A stretch of DNA of 64,000 nt. Source: Paracoccaceae bacterium (GTDB lineage Bacteria > Pseudomonadota > Alphaproteobacteria > Rhodobacterales > Rhodobacteraceae). Under the pieces are notes generated by a model, which ran no database searches, had not been told where the DNA came from, and was given only the letters and a program-made list of their open reading frames with translations. The translations under genes and the position numbers were made by a program. The stretch lies in NCBI GenBank assembly GCA_030148745.1, contig JASBSV010000055.1, forward strand, positions 1 through 64,000, read 5' to 3'. Shown here in pieces: positions 1 through 8,310 of this stretch (position 1 is its first letter; the number at the start of each line of letters is the position of its first letter).

Positions 1-410
1 TGGACCTTTTCGCGCCGCTCGTGGCGTTCCTGCGCCTCAAGCGACATGGTCGCGATCGGGCGCGCATCCAGACGTTTGAGCGAAATCGGCTCTCCGGTTT
101 CCTGGCAATAGCCGTATTCGCCTTCTTCGATGCGGCGCAGCGCGGCGTCGATCTTGGCCACCAGCTTGCGCTGGCGATCCCGGGTTCTCAGTTCCAGAGA
201 GCGGTCGGTCTCTTCACTGGCCCGGTCGGCGACATCGGGAATATTACGGGTGCTGTCCTGCAACCCTTCGATTGTGTGCTTGGTATCGTCCATCAGATCC
301 GCTTTCCAGTTCAGAAGCTTTCGGCGGAAATATTCAAGCTGGCGCTCGTTCATGAACGGCTCGCTCTCGGCGGGACGATAATCGTCGGGCAGAAAAACCT
401 CTGCTTTCAT
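1..410 (-). CDS. dksA: RNA polymerase-binding transcription factor DksA (3' end cut by window edge)
   Basis: Reading the minus strand from ATG at 410 gives an open frame of 136 codons that runs off the left edge, so it is absent from the ORF track. The protein opens MKAEVFLPDDYRPAESEPF, continues into the DksA coiled coil (roughly residues 20-95) and ends in the zinc-finger region GYCQETGEPISLKRLDARP. DksA binds the RNA polymerase secondary channel and works with ppGpp in the stringent response. Only the first of the four usual zinc cysteines is visible (C102); the others read T, S and A. Known single-cysteine DksA proteins of Rhodobacter are still functional. A GAGGGAGCAGG ribosome site sits just before the ATG, and a TATAGT element lies further upstream (450-455). 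It is divergent from the MoxR gene. Confidence 0.93.
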   Translation of the reverse strand, partial: MKAEVFLPDDYRPAESEPFMNERQLEYFRRKLLNWKADLMDDTKHTIEGLQDSTRNIPDVADRASEETDRSLELRTRDRQRKLVAKIDAALRRIEEGEYGYCQETGEPISLKRLDARPIATMSLEAQERHERREKV

Positions 411-589
411 ACCTGCTCCCTCTCGCAGGCCGGGGTCGATATGTGGTGCACTATATGACATCCGGCAGGTTCCGCCGCCCGAATACACCCGGCGGGGGGG
501 GATGTCACTCCCAATTCACACGAGGTTGAAGGGAAATTTCGATGTGATAGAAGCGCGTGAACCGATCCTGTGAGGCGCTTGTAAAAACC

Positions 590-1429
590 ATGAAATTTTC
601 CGGTACCGATGCCTATGTGGCAACCGAAGACCTGACCGTTGCAGTAAATGCCGCCGTGGCGCTGGAACGGCCCTTGCTGGTCAAGGGCGAGCCGGGGACA
701 GGCAAGACCGAACTGGCCCGGCAGGTGGCCGATGCACTGAAGCTGCCGATGATCGAATGGCACATCAAATCGACGACCAAAGCGCAGCAGGGGCTTTACG
801 AATATGACGCCGTCAGCCGGCTGCGCGACAGTCAGCTGGGCGATGAGCGGGTGCATGACGTGGCCAATTACATCCGCAAGGGCAAGCTGTGGCAGGCTTT
901 TGAAGCGGATGGCAAAAGCGTTTTGCTGATCGATGAGATCGACAAGGCCGATATCGAGTTTCCAAACGATCTTTTGCAGGAACTCGACCGGATGGAGTTT
1001 CATGTCTATGAAACCGGCGCCACGATCCGCGCGCGCCACCGCCCCGTCGTGATCATCACATCCAACAACGAAAAAGAACTGCCCGACGCATTTCTGCGCC
1101 GCTGTTTCTTTCACTATATCCGCTTTCCGGACATGGAAACGATGCGCAAGATCGTCGAGGTGCATCATCCGGGCATCAAAGAGGCGCTATTGACCACCGC
1201 CCTGACCCAGTTCTTTGAACTGCGCGAAACAGCAGGGCTTAAGAAAAAACCGTCAACCTCCGAGGTTCTGGACTGGCTCAAGCTGCTGCTGGCCGAGGAT
1301 CTGGGCCCCGAGGATCTCAGGCGCGATGGCAAGAACGCCCTGCCCCGGCTGCATGGCGCGCTTTTGAAGAACGAGCAGGACGTGCATCTGTTCGAGCGTC
1401 TGGCCTTTGCCGCGCGCGGCCAGCGCTAG
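590..1429 (+). CDS. MoxR-family AAA+ ATPase
   Basis: The 279-residue protein carries Walker A GEPGTGKT (residues 33-40) and Walker B LLIDEID (about 112-118), and matches the MoxR group of AAA+ ATPases. These act as chaperones that remodel or insert cofactors into partner proteins, usually together with a von Willebrand A (VWA) protein. Such a VWA gene lies 2.2 kb downstream on the same strand. I chose ATG at 590 because family members begin MKF-x-GT. The tracked start at 557 is a GTG that adds 11 residues with no family support. A GTGAGGCG stretch about 12 nt upstream is a modest ribosome site. The substrate is unknown. Confidence 0.88.
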   Translation: MKFSGTDAYVATEDLTVAVNAAVALERPLLVKGEPGTGKTELARQVADALKLPMIEWHIKSTTKAQQGLYEYDAVSRLRDSQLGDERVHDVANYIRKGKLWQAFEADGKSVLLIDEIDKADIEFPNDLLQELDRMEFHVYETGATIRARHRPVVIITSNNEKELPDAFLRRCFFHYIRFPDMETMRKIVEVHHPGIKEALLTTALTQFFELRETAGLKKKPSTSEVLDWLKLLLAEDLGPEDLRRDGKNALPRLHGALLKNEQDVHLFERLAFAARGQR

Positions 1430-1584
1430 GCGCCGGCGGGGGCGGCTTTCACCGGCGGCGGGCGAAAACCGGCGCGCGGCGACAGGCGCCGCCGGCATGG
1501 GCCTTTAAAACCCCACAAAATGCCATAGTATCGACATGGAGGCGGGGCATCTCGTCAACAGATCACCCGCAGGAGCCTGACCGA

Positions 1585-2028
1585 TTGAGCCTTGAGATCC
1601 GACCGTTGCAGGCCAGCGACCAGCAGGACTGGCATCGCCTTTGGACGGCCTATCTGGAATTTTACGAAACCTCGGTCTCCGACGATGTCTATCGCCGTAG
1701 CTTTGCGCGGCTTCTGGGGGACGACCCACAGGATTTCAACGGTTTGCTGGCAGTGCAGGACGGGCGCGCGGTGGGCCTGGTGCATTACCTCTTTCATCGC
1801 CACGGCTGGAAGGTTGAAAACGTCTGTTACCTTCAGGATCTTTATGTCGATCCGGCAGCGCGCGGCGCGGGCATCGGCCGCGCCCTGATCGAGGCGGTCT
1901 ATGGTGCCGCCGACCGCGCCGGGTCGCCGGATGTCTATTGGCTGACCCAGGATTTCAACGCGAGCGCACGAAAACTTTATGATCGCATCGGTCGCCTGAG
2001 CCCATTTATCAAATACAATCGGAAGTAA
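1585..2028 (+). CDS. GNAT family N-acetyltransferase
   Basis: The 147-residue protein has the GNAT fold signature, with the acetyl-CoA pyrophosphate loop RGAGIG in VDPAARGAGIGRALIEAV (about residues 88-107) and a C-terminal ASARKLYDRIG helix typical of the family. The start is an unusual TTG at 1585, supported by AGGAG at 1571-1575 with 9-nt spacing. Its stop codon is followed one base later by the start of the DUF2927 gene, so the two are probably cotranslated. The acceptor substrate cannot be read from sequence. Confidence 0.85.
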   Translation: MSLEIRPLQASDQQDWHRLWTAYLEFYETSVSDDVYRRSFARLLGDDPQDFNGLLAVQDGRAVGLVHYLFHRHGWKVENVCYLQDLYVDPAARGAGIGRALIEAVYGAADRAGSPDVYWLTQDFNASARKLYDRIGRLSPFIKYNRK

Positions 2029-2029
2029 T

Positions 2030-3400
2030 GTGTTGAAGTTTTATTTTATTCCTCTGGCCCTTGGTCTGGCTGCCTGCGCCCCGGCGGCGGTGAACGAGCC
2101 TGCGGCGCGGCGGGTTCCCCTGCCCGCAAGCCTGCCGCCGATGAAGGTCTTTGCCGACACTGTCACCCAGCCTCCGGCGCGCTCGAACGCGGCGCTGGCG
2201 CAGGATTTTCTGGATCTTTCCTTTCGGATGGAAAGCGGGCGCGAGCTTCCGATACTGACCAGGTTCGAGGAACCGATCACCGTGCGCACCATAGGCCGAC
2301 CCGGACCCAGCCTGACCCCGGATCTTGAGCGGCTTCTGGCGCGGCTGCGGCGCGAGGCGGGCATCGATATCGCCAGCGTGCCGCCGCAGGATGCCAGCGC
2401 CAATATCACCATCGAGACGGTTCCGCGCGCCGAGCTTCAGCGGCTAGTGCCGCAGGCGGCCTGTTTCGTGGTGCCGCGCATCTCAGGCTGGGCCGAATAC
2501 AAAAGGCTCAGGCGCAACCGCGCCGTGGACTGGACCACCCTGACCCGCCGCAGCAAGGTCGCGATTTTTATCCCCCGCGAGGTGCCCCCGCAAGAGATCC
2601 GCGATTGCCTGCACGAAGAGCTGGCGCAATCCATCGGCCCGCTCAACGACCTTTACCGGCTGCCCGACAGCGTCTTTAACGACGATAACTTCAACGCCGT
2701 TCTGACCGGTTTCGATATGCTGATGCTAAAGGTCTATTACGCGCCCGAGATCCGCAATGGCATGACCCGCGATCAGGTGGCGGTGCTTTTGCCCGGTATT
2801 CTGGCGCGGCTGAACCCCGCAGGCCTGAACGGCGCGCCCGAATATCTGGGCCCCACGCCGCGCAGCTGGATCAATGCAATCGAAGCGGCGCTTGGCCCGC
2901 GCACGGCGACAAGCGAACGGCTGCGCGCGGCGCGGCGGGCGGTGTCGATCGCTCAGGCGCAGGGCTGGAGCGACGGGCGCTATGCCTTCAGCCTCTTTGC
3001 GCTGGGGCGGCTTTCGCTGCGTACGGATCCCGAAACCTCTCTGGCGTCCTTTCTTCAGGCCGGGCGCATTTATGCCGCGCGGCCCGATACCAAATTGCAG
3101 ACCGCCCATGTCGCCATGCAGATGGCCGCCTTTTCGCTCTCTGCCGGTCAGCCCAAGGAAGCCATCGCGCTGATCGACGCGCAGCTTCCCACGGTGGGGG
3201 CGGCTGAAAACGCCTCGCTTCTGGCGACGCTTTTGATGATCAAATCCGAAGCGCTCGACCTTCTGGGCCGCGACGCTCAGGCGCAGCAGACCCGTCTCGA
3301 CAGCCTTGGCTGGGCACGATATGGCTTTGGCTCAGAGCGGCGGGTGCGGGCGAGACTGTCGGAAATCTCGTCGCTCAATCCAAAACGCCGCGGGTCATAA
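2030..3400 (+). CDS. DUF2927 domain lipoprotein
   Basis: The 456-residue protein starts with GTG at 2030, one base after the GNAT stop (TAATGTG). It has a short lipoprotein signal peptide with lipobox LAAC (Cys at residue 16), which implies membrane anchoring in the periplasm. The centre (about residues 85-245) matches DUF2927, including the motif CLHEELAQSIGPLNDLYRLP and the following DSVFNDDN. The C-terminal 170 residues look helical and TPR-like (repeated A/L-rich helices). Its function is not known. Context with a MoxR ATPase and a VWA protein may point to envelope assembly, but that is inference. Confidence 0.8.
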   Translation: MLKFYFIPLALGLAACAPAAVNEPAARRVPLPASLPPMKVFADTVTQPPARSNAALAQDFLDLSFRMESGRELPILTRFEEPITVRTIGRPGPSLTPDLERLLARLRREAGIDIASVPPQDASANITIETVPRAELQRLVPQAACFVVPRISGWAEYKRLRRNRAVDWTTLTRRSKVAIFIPREVPPQEIRDCLHEELAQSIGPLNDLYRLPDSVFNDDNFNAVLTGFDMLMLKVYYAPEIRNGMTRDQVAVLLPGILARLNPAGLNGAPEYLGPTPRSWINAIEAALGPRTATSERLRAARRAVSIAQAQGWSDGRYAFSLFALGRLSLRTDPETSLASFLQAGRIYAARPDTKLQTAHVAMQMAAFSLSAGQPKEAIALIDAQLPTVGAAENASLLATLLMIKSEALDLLGRDAQAQQTRLDSLGWARYGFGSERRVRARLSEISSLNPKRRGS

Positions 3401-3416
3401 AGGGCAGATCGCAGAT

Positions 3417-3584
3417 ATGTATTTCGTCATGGCAGCAATGGTTCTGGGGGCCATTTTCGGCGCAGTTCGCGCAAAACGTCATGGCGGGCGCGGCCTTGAT
3501 ATGGCGCAATACGGCGGCAGCTATGCCATCTTGTTCGGGATTGTAACGCTGATTCTTGTGATCGTGCTTTTGCGCGTGGCCTGA
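3417..3584 (+). CDS. small two-helix membrane protein
   Basis: This 55-residue protein begins MYFVMAAMVLGAIFGAVRAKRHGGRG. The tracked ORF starts earlier at 3306, but that part overlaps the end of the DUF2927 gene in another frame; ATG 3417 follows AGGGCAG at 3401-3407 and gives a clean start. It has one N-terminal transmembrane helix (2-18), a basic Arg/Gly loop, and a second helix (about 35-53). Its stop TGA directly abuts the ATG of the VWA gene, so the two are translationally linked. Function unknown. Confidence 0.75.
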   Translation: MYFVMAAMVLGAIFGAVRAKRHGGRGLDMAQYGGSYAILFGIVTLILVIVLLRVA

Positions 3585-4769
3585 ATGTTCCTGCCGTTCT
3601 TCGATAATTTACGCAGCGCCGGCATCCCGGTGTCTCTGCGCGAATATCTGGCCTTTCTCGAAGGGATGAAGCGCGGTCTGGTCACCTATGACGTCGAGGG
3701 GTTCTATTATCTGGCCCGCACCGCGATGGTCAAAGACGAACGCAACCTCGACAAATTCGACCGCGCCTTTGCCCAAAGCTTTGAAGGGCTGGAGAACATC
3801 ACTTTCGAGCAGGTGATCGAAGCGGTCGATATTCCCGCCGACTGGCTGACCAAAATGGCCGAAAAGCACCTGTCGGAAGAAGAAAAAGCCGAGATCGAGG
3901 CACTGGGCGGGTTTGACAAGCTGATGGAGACGCTCAAACAGCGTCTGGCCGAACAAAAGGGCCGCCATCAGGGTGGATCGAAATGGGTGGGCACCGCCGG
4001 CACCTCGCCCTTTGGCGCCTATGGCTACAACCCCGAGGGCGTGCGCATCGGTCAGGACGGCTCGCGCCACCGCCGGGCGGTCAAGGTCTGGGACAAGCGC
4101 GAATTTCGCAACCTCGACGACACAGTAGAACTGGGCACGCGCAACATCAAGGTGGCGCTCAAACGGCTGCGCCGCTGGGCCCGCGACGGCGCCGCCGAAG
4201 AGCTGGACCTCGACGGCACCATCCGCGCCACCGCCGAACACGGATACCTTGACGTGCAAACCCGCCCCGAGCGGCGCAATGCGGTCAAGGTGCTGCTGTT
4301 TCTCGATGTCGGCGGCTCGATGGATCCGCATATCCGCCTGGTGGAGGAGCTTTTCAGCGCCGCACGCGCCGAATTCAAACATCTTGAGTATTTCTATTTC
4401 CACAACTGCCTTTACGAAGGCGTCTGGCGCGACAACCGCCGCCGCTGGAACGCCCAGACCCCGACCACCGAGGTTCTGCGCACCTATGGGCCGGACTATA
4501 AATGCATCTTCGTGGGTGACGCCGCGATGAGCCCCTATGAGGTGGCCTATCCGGGCGGGGCCAGCGAGCATTGGAACCAGGAAGCGGGGCAAACCTGGCT
4601 GCAACGGGCGCGGGCGCAATGGCCCTCGCATCTGTGGATCAACCCCACGCCCGAGCGGCACTGGCAATATACCCAGTCAACCCAGATGATCCGCGACATC
4701 TTTGAAGACCGGATGGTGCCGATGACCCTTCAGGGGATCAAGGCCGGCATGCGCGAGTTGGGCCGGTGA
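3585..4769 (+). CDS. von Willebrand factor A domain protein (CoxE-like)
   Basis: The 394-residue protein has a C-terminal VWA domain with a metal-site motif LFLDVGGSMD (about residues 239-248). This is a DxGxS variant of the classical DxSxS. An N-terminal helical region (1-110) precedes a KWVGTAGTSPFGAYG stretch. It belongs to the VWA proteins that pair with MoxR ATPases; the partner here is the ATPase at 590-1429. It likely binds a client protein through a metal ion, as in CoxD/CoxE-type pairs. The start abuts the previous stop, and the GTGA overlap at the end couples the next gene. Confidence 0.86.
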   Translation: MFLPFFDNLRSAGIPVSLREYLAFLEGMKRGLVTYDVEGFYYLARTAMVKDERNLDKFDRAFAQSFEGLENITFEQVIEAVDIPADWLTKMAEKHLSEEEKAEIEALGGFDKLMETLKQRLAEQKGRHQGGSKWVGTAGTSPFGAYGYNPEGVRIGQDGSRHRRAVKVWDKREFRNLDDTVELGTRNIKVALKRLRRWARDGAAEELDLDGTIRATAEHGYLDVQTRPERRNAVKVLLFLDVGGSMDPHIRLVEELFSAARAEFKHLEYFYFHNCLYEGVWRDNRRRWNAQTPTTEVLRTYGPDYKCIFVGDAAMSPYEVAYPGGASEHWNQEAGQTWLQRARAQWPSHLWINPTPERHWQYTQSTQMIRDIFEDRMVPMTLQGIKAGMRELGR

Positions 4770-5119
4770 TCGCGGGCCTCAGACGGCTCTGGCGGCATCA
4801 GCGTCTGGCGACGATCGGCTTTGTTCTGGCCAGCGCCGCAACCGTGTTTTTTGCCGTCCGCTTTATCGTCTTCACCCTCTACTGGTCGGATCCGGCACAT
4901 CAGAACCAGCCCCTGCAACCCTGGATGACCCTGCCTTATGTCGCCCATTCCTGGCAGGTCCCGCCCGAAGCGCTTTTGCCCGCTCTGGGGCTGACCCGGT
5001 TGCCGCCCCGCCGCACCAGCCTGGCCGAACTGGCCGCGCAAATGGGCATCTCCCAGCAAACGCTGCTGGACCGTATTTCAGCAGCGCTTGCAGGCGCACA
5101 GGACCGGCCCGCAAAATGA
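4766..5119 (+). CDS. conserved small single-pass membrane protein
   Basis: The 117-residue protein starts at GTG 4766, which overlaps the VWA stop (GTGA). It has one transmembrane helix (about residues 16-38, IGFVLASAATVFFAVRFIVF) and then a periplasmic-side stretch with a C-terminal helix-turn-helix-like segment SLAELAAQMGISQQTLLDRI. The last gene boundary is another ATGA overlap into the DedA gene. I do not recognise the family. Its place in the coupled string suggests it works with DedA or the VWA protein. Confidence 0.7.
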   Translation: MIAGLRRLWRHQRLATIGFVLASAATVFFAVRFIVFTLYWSDPAHQNQPLQPWMTLPYVAHSWQVPPEALLPALGLTRLPPRRTSLAELAAQMGISQQTLLDRISAALAGAQDRPAK

Positions 5120-5727
5120 CAGAGGATCTTATCGCGCTGGTGCCGCTCTATGGCAGCTGGCTGATCGCGGTGGTGACCTTTCTCAGCTGTCTTGCCGTGC
5201 CGGTGCCGGCCTCGCTGGTCATGATCACCGCCGGCGGCTTTGTGGCCTCGGGTGATCTGGGGCCATTGCAGACCCTCGGCGCGGCGGCAGGCGGCGCGAT
5301 CCTTGGCGATCAGACAGGATATGCAATCGGACGCAAGGGCGGTCGCCATCTTCTGGCCCGGATCGGCCAAAGCCCGGCGCGCGCGCGGGTGATCGACCAA
5401 GCGACCGGCCTGCTGCGTGCGCGCGGCTGGCTTGGTGTCTTTCTCAGCCGCTGGCTTTTCAGCCCCCTTGGCCCCTGGCTCAATCTGGCCAGCGGCGCGG
5501 CGCCACTGGACTGGCGCGTCTTCACACAGGCCGGCATCGCGGGCGAGCTTTTATGGGTGACCATCTATGTCGGACTTGGCTGGTCCTTCTCGGCCCATAT
5601 ACTCCTGCTGGCCGACCTTCTGGGCAGCGCTTCGGGTTTTCTGGCCGCGCTGGCGGTTGCCATCGGCCTTGGATTTTGGCTGCGCCGCGCGCTGCGCAGC
5701 AACAACAGCCCGCCGCGCGGGCGGTAA
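5116..5727 (+). CDS. DedA family membrane protein
   Basis: The 203-residue polytopic protein matches the DedA/SNARE-associated (VTT) family. It opens with a hydrophobic helix, then has the conserved GAxxGDQTGYAIGRKGG segment (GGAILGDQTGYAIGRKGGRH, about residues 58-77) and the FLSRWLFSPLGPWLNLASGA re-entrant motif (about 111-130). DedA proteins are linked to lipid flipping (undecaprenyl phosphate or phosphatidylethanolamine recycling) and proton-motive-force maintenance. It starts with ATGA overlap on the gene before. Confidence 0.86.
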   Translation: MTEDLIALVPLYGSWLIAVVTFLSCLAVPVPASLVMITAGGFVASGDLGPLQTLGAAAGGAILGDQTGYAIGRKGGRHLLARIGQSPARARVIDQATGLLRARGWLGVFLSRWLFSPLGPWLNLASGAAPLDWRVFTQAGIAGELLWVTIYVGLGWSFSAHILLLADLLGSASGFLAALAVAIGLGFWLRRALRSNNSPPRGR

Positions 5728-5768
5728 TTTCACTTGCCGCAACGCCGCCGGCGCCCCATATCCCCTGC

Positions 5769-6455
5769 ATGCTCAAATTCACTCCCGTTCTTCTGGCCGT
5801 TCTTTATGCCCTGGTGATGTACCGGTTCTCGACCTGGCGCACCGCGCGCGAGCTTGACGCCCGCTCGCAACCACTGAACGATCCGATCCTCAAGGCGCTG
5901 ACCGCCGATATGGCCCGCGCACTCGATCTGCCTGAAATTCACGTGCGCATCTATGAAATCGATCCCGTCAACGGGCTGGCCGCACCGGACGGGCGCATCT
6001 TCATCACCCGCGGTTTTTACCGCAAATTCCAGCAAGGTGAGGTGACCGGCGCCGAACTGGCCAGCGTCATCGCCCACGAGCTGGGCCATGTCGCCCTGGG
6101 CCATTCACGCCGCCGGATGATTGATTTCTCCGGCCAGAACGCCCTGCGCACCGCCCTTGCCATGGTGTTTTCCCGCTTTCTTCCGGGCATCGGCATGGTT
6201 CTGGCCAATACGCTGACATCGCTTCTGGCCGCCCGGCTCTCGCGCCGCGACGAATATGAGGCCGACGCCTATGCCTCGGCCCTGCTGATCAAATCGGGCA
6301 TCGGCACCGGCCCGCAAAAATCGCTCTTTGCCAAACTCGACGCGCTGACACAATCGCCCGGCGGCAGCACCCCGGCCTGGCTGCTCAGCCACCCCCGGAC
6401 CCATGAGCGCGTCAAGGCGATCGAAACAAATGAGGCAAACTGGTCACCACGCTAA
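5769..6455 (+). CDS. M48 family zinc metalloprotease
   Basis: The 228-residue protein has an N-terminal membrane helix (about residues 5-19) and the M48 zinc motif HELGH (103-107), with a downstream glutamate ligand in SRRDEYEADAYA. This is the HtpX/Oma1-like peptidase core, probably acting on misfolded membrane proteins. The tracked ORF starts at 5553 inside dedA in another frame. I chose ATG 5769 because it begins the membrane helix and lies 41 bp after the dedA stop. It is a short form compared with HtpX (about 290 residues). Confidence 0.84.
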   Translation: MLKFTPVLLAVLYALVMYRFSTWRTARELDARSQPLNDPILKALTADMARALDLPEIHVRIYEIDPVNGLAAPDGRIFITRGFYRKFQQGEVTGAELASVIAHELGHVALGHSRRRMIDFSGQNALRTALAMVFSRFLPGIGMVLANTLTSLLAARLSRRDEYEADAYASALLIKSGIGTGPQKSLFAKLDALTQSPGGSTPAWLLSHPRTHERVKAIETNEANWSPR

Positions 6456-6482
6456 GCGGGGATTTCTTCTTTGCCCAAATAC

Positions 6483-7049
6483 TCAGATCCCGCCCTGGCC
6501 CGCAGATCCCTGCGCCAGGGCCTTGCTGAGCCGCGGCAGCCGGGCCTTTTTCAGCAGCGCCCGCACCTGCCACGGCGCGCCCGACAGACGCTCGGCCTCG
6601 GCGCGCACCGCCTCTACCACCGCCACCATCGCCGCGCGGTCGGCCTTGTAAAACCCAAGCAGAACCGCATCGGGATCGGCCCGGCTCAACCCCTCTTCGG
6701 CAAGGATATTGCGCGGAAAATCCTGCGCGTTCGATGTGACAATCGCCTCGGCCGAACCGGCAATCGCTGCCGCCAGCACATGGATATCGGCCGGATCGGG
6801 CAGCCAGAGCCGGGCCAGATCGCCTTGCCGCGGCTCAACTGCCGCGCCGGGCCATGCGGCCTGCAACAGCGCGATCTCTCCGCGCGCGACCGCCTCGCCT
6901 TCGGGGCCCAGTTTTCGCGCCGCGCGGGCCCATTCCTCCAGCACCCGCTCCGACCAGAGGGGCGTGTAAAACCCCGCCTTCGCCGCGCCTAAAAGCACCT
7001 CGCGCATCACGGTGGGGAAAAGAACGCAAGCGTCCAGAAAAAGCTTCAC
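6483..7049 (-). CDS. PIN domain protein (solo, coupled to an RNA methyltransferase)
   Basis: The 188-residue protein has a PIN nuclease fold. Acidic positions are seen in KLFLDACVLF (D6), in ERVLEEW, and in DPADIHVLAAA, followed by IVTSNAQDFP. PIN proteins cut RNA and are often toxins. No antitoxin-like gene precedes it; instead its GTG start at 7049 overlaps the stop of the RlmI-like gene (GTGA). The tracked start at 7229 lies inside that gene and is not credible. I recall this pair as a conserved Rhodobacteraceae neighbourhood (RSP_2648/RSP_2647-type families), which suggests a housekeeping RNA role rather than toxin-antitoxin. Confidence 0.8.
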   Translation of the reverse strand: MKLFLDACVLFPTVMREVLLGAAKAGFYTPLWSERVLEEWARAARKLGPEGEAVARGEIALLQAAWPGAAVEPRQGDLARLWLPDPADIHVLAAAIAGSAEAIVTSNAQDFPRNILAEEGLSRADPDAVLLGFYKADRAAMVAVVEAVRAEAERLSGAPWQVRALLKKARLPRLSKALAQGSAGQGGI

Positions 7050-8245
7050 GGCAAGAGCCTGAAGAACAGCGCCTTGAGGTATCCGCTTTCGGCCAGTTCG
7101 GGCATCTGCGGATGATCGGCCCCGGCAAAGCCTGTGTGGATCAGCTGGGCGCGGCGCCCAGCCCGGCCGATACCGCGCAGACAGGCGGCGCGGAATTTTT
7201 CCAGATCGGCGGCGTGCGAGCAGGAACACAGCACCAGATAGCCGCCCTCCTCCACCAGCGGGCAGGCCAGCTTTGCGGTTTTCTCATAGGCCCGCAGCCC
7301 TGCCTCAAGCGCCTGTTTTGACGGCGCAAAGGCCGGCGGGTCGCAGACCACCGCGTCAAATCTGCGCCCGGCATCGGCCAGTGCGGTCATCACGCCGAAT
7401 GCATCGCCCTTTTGGCTGGCAAAGCGCGCCCCCGCGCCCATCGCCCCGGCCCCCGCTTCGGCCAGCGCCAGCGCGGGCGCCGAGCCGTCGACCGCCAGCG
7501 CCGAGGCGGCACCGCCGGCCAGCGCGGCAAGACTGAAACCGCCGACATGGGAAAACACATCCAGAACCGAACTGCCTTTGGACAGCGCCTGAAACATCGC
7601 ATGATTGGGCCGCTGATCGTAAAACAGGCCGGTTTTCTGCCCGCCCAGAAGATCGGCCATATAGATGGCCCCGTTCATCGGCACCGCAACCGGCCCCTCC
7701 AACGCGCCCAGCGTGACCGCGCTCTGATCGTCCAGCCCCTCAAGCGCCCGCGCCCGGCCCGAGGCGCTTTTGACAATCGTCGAAACGCCTGTCACCGCCA
7801 CCAGCGCCGCGGCCAGATCGTCAAACCGTGCCTCGGCCCAAGCGGCGTTGGGCTGCACGGCGGCGACATCGCCGAAACGGTCGATCACCACGCCGGGCAG
7901 GCCGTCGGCCTCGGCATGGATCAGCCGGTAGAACGGGCGTTCAAACAGCCGCTCGCGATGCGCCAGCGCGGTGGCGATGCGCGCCTCAAACCAGCTTTGG
8001 TCAATTACCGTTTGCGGATCGCGCGCCAGCATCCGGCAAAAGATCCGCGAGGCGGGGTTGACCGCAACCAGCCCCAGCGCGCGCCCCTCGCCATCTTCCA
8101 GCCGCGCCAGCGCGCCGGGGGGAAGCGCGCGGGTGCGCCGGTCAGTGACCAGCTCGTTTGCGTAAACCCACGGAAATCCGCGGCGCAGACGGCGCGGATC
8201 GGTTTTCGGTTTCAGGCGGATCAATGGCAAAAGGGAGGGCGTCAT
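7046..8245 (-). CDS. RlmI-like class I SAM-dependent RNA methyltransferase
   Basis: The 399-residue protein has an N-terminal PUA-type RNA-binding region (KTDPRRLRRGFPWVYANEL), a central RlmI-like segment, and a C-terminal Rossmann methyltransferase with SAM motif VLDVFSHVGGFSLAALAGG (about residues 215-233), motif IV DAVVCDPPAFAPS and motif VI VLCSCSHA. The two catalytic-type cysteines and DPPxF fit 5-methylcytosine RNA methyltransferases such as RlmI (23S rRNA m5C1962). The exact site is not provable here. It heads a two-gene minus-strand unit with the PIN protein. Confidence 0.85.
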   Translation of the reverse strand: MTPSLLPLIRLKPKTDPRRLRRGFPWVYANELVTDRRTRALPPGALARLEDGEGRALGLVAVNPASRIFCRMLARDPQTVIDQSWFEARIATALAHRERLFERPFYRLIHAEADGLPGVVIDRFGDVAAVQPNAAWAEARFDDLAAALVAVTGVSTIVKSASGRARALEGLDDQSAVTLGALEGPVAVPMNGAIYMADLLGGQKTGLFYDQRPNHAMFQALSKGSSVLDVFSHVGGFSLAALAGGAASALAVDGSAPALALAEAGAGAMGAGARFASQKGDAFGVMTALADAGRRFDAVVCDPPAFAPSKQALEAGLRAYEKTAKLACPLVEEGGYLVLCSCSHAADLEKFRAACLRGIGRAGRRAQLIHTGFAGADHPQMPELAESGYLKALFFRLLP

Positions 8246-8310
8246 GCCCTCCCCTTAAGGAATATCCCGGGCCACGAAAAGGGCCGGTGCGGTATTTTTC
8301 GTCTGCCGCC

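Noticed and set aside
6483-7049. toxin-antitoxin module
   Set aside because: No small DNA-binding antitoxin gene precedes the PIN gene; it is coupled to a methyltransferase.
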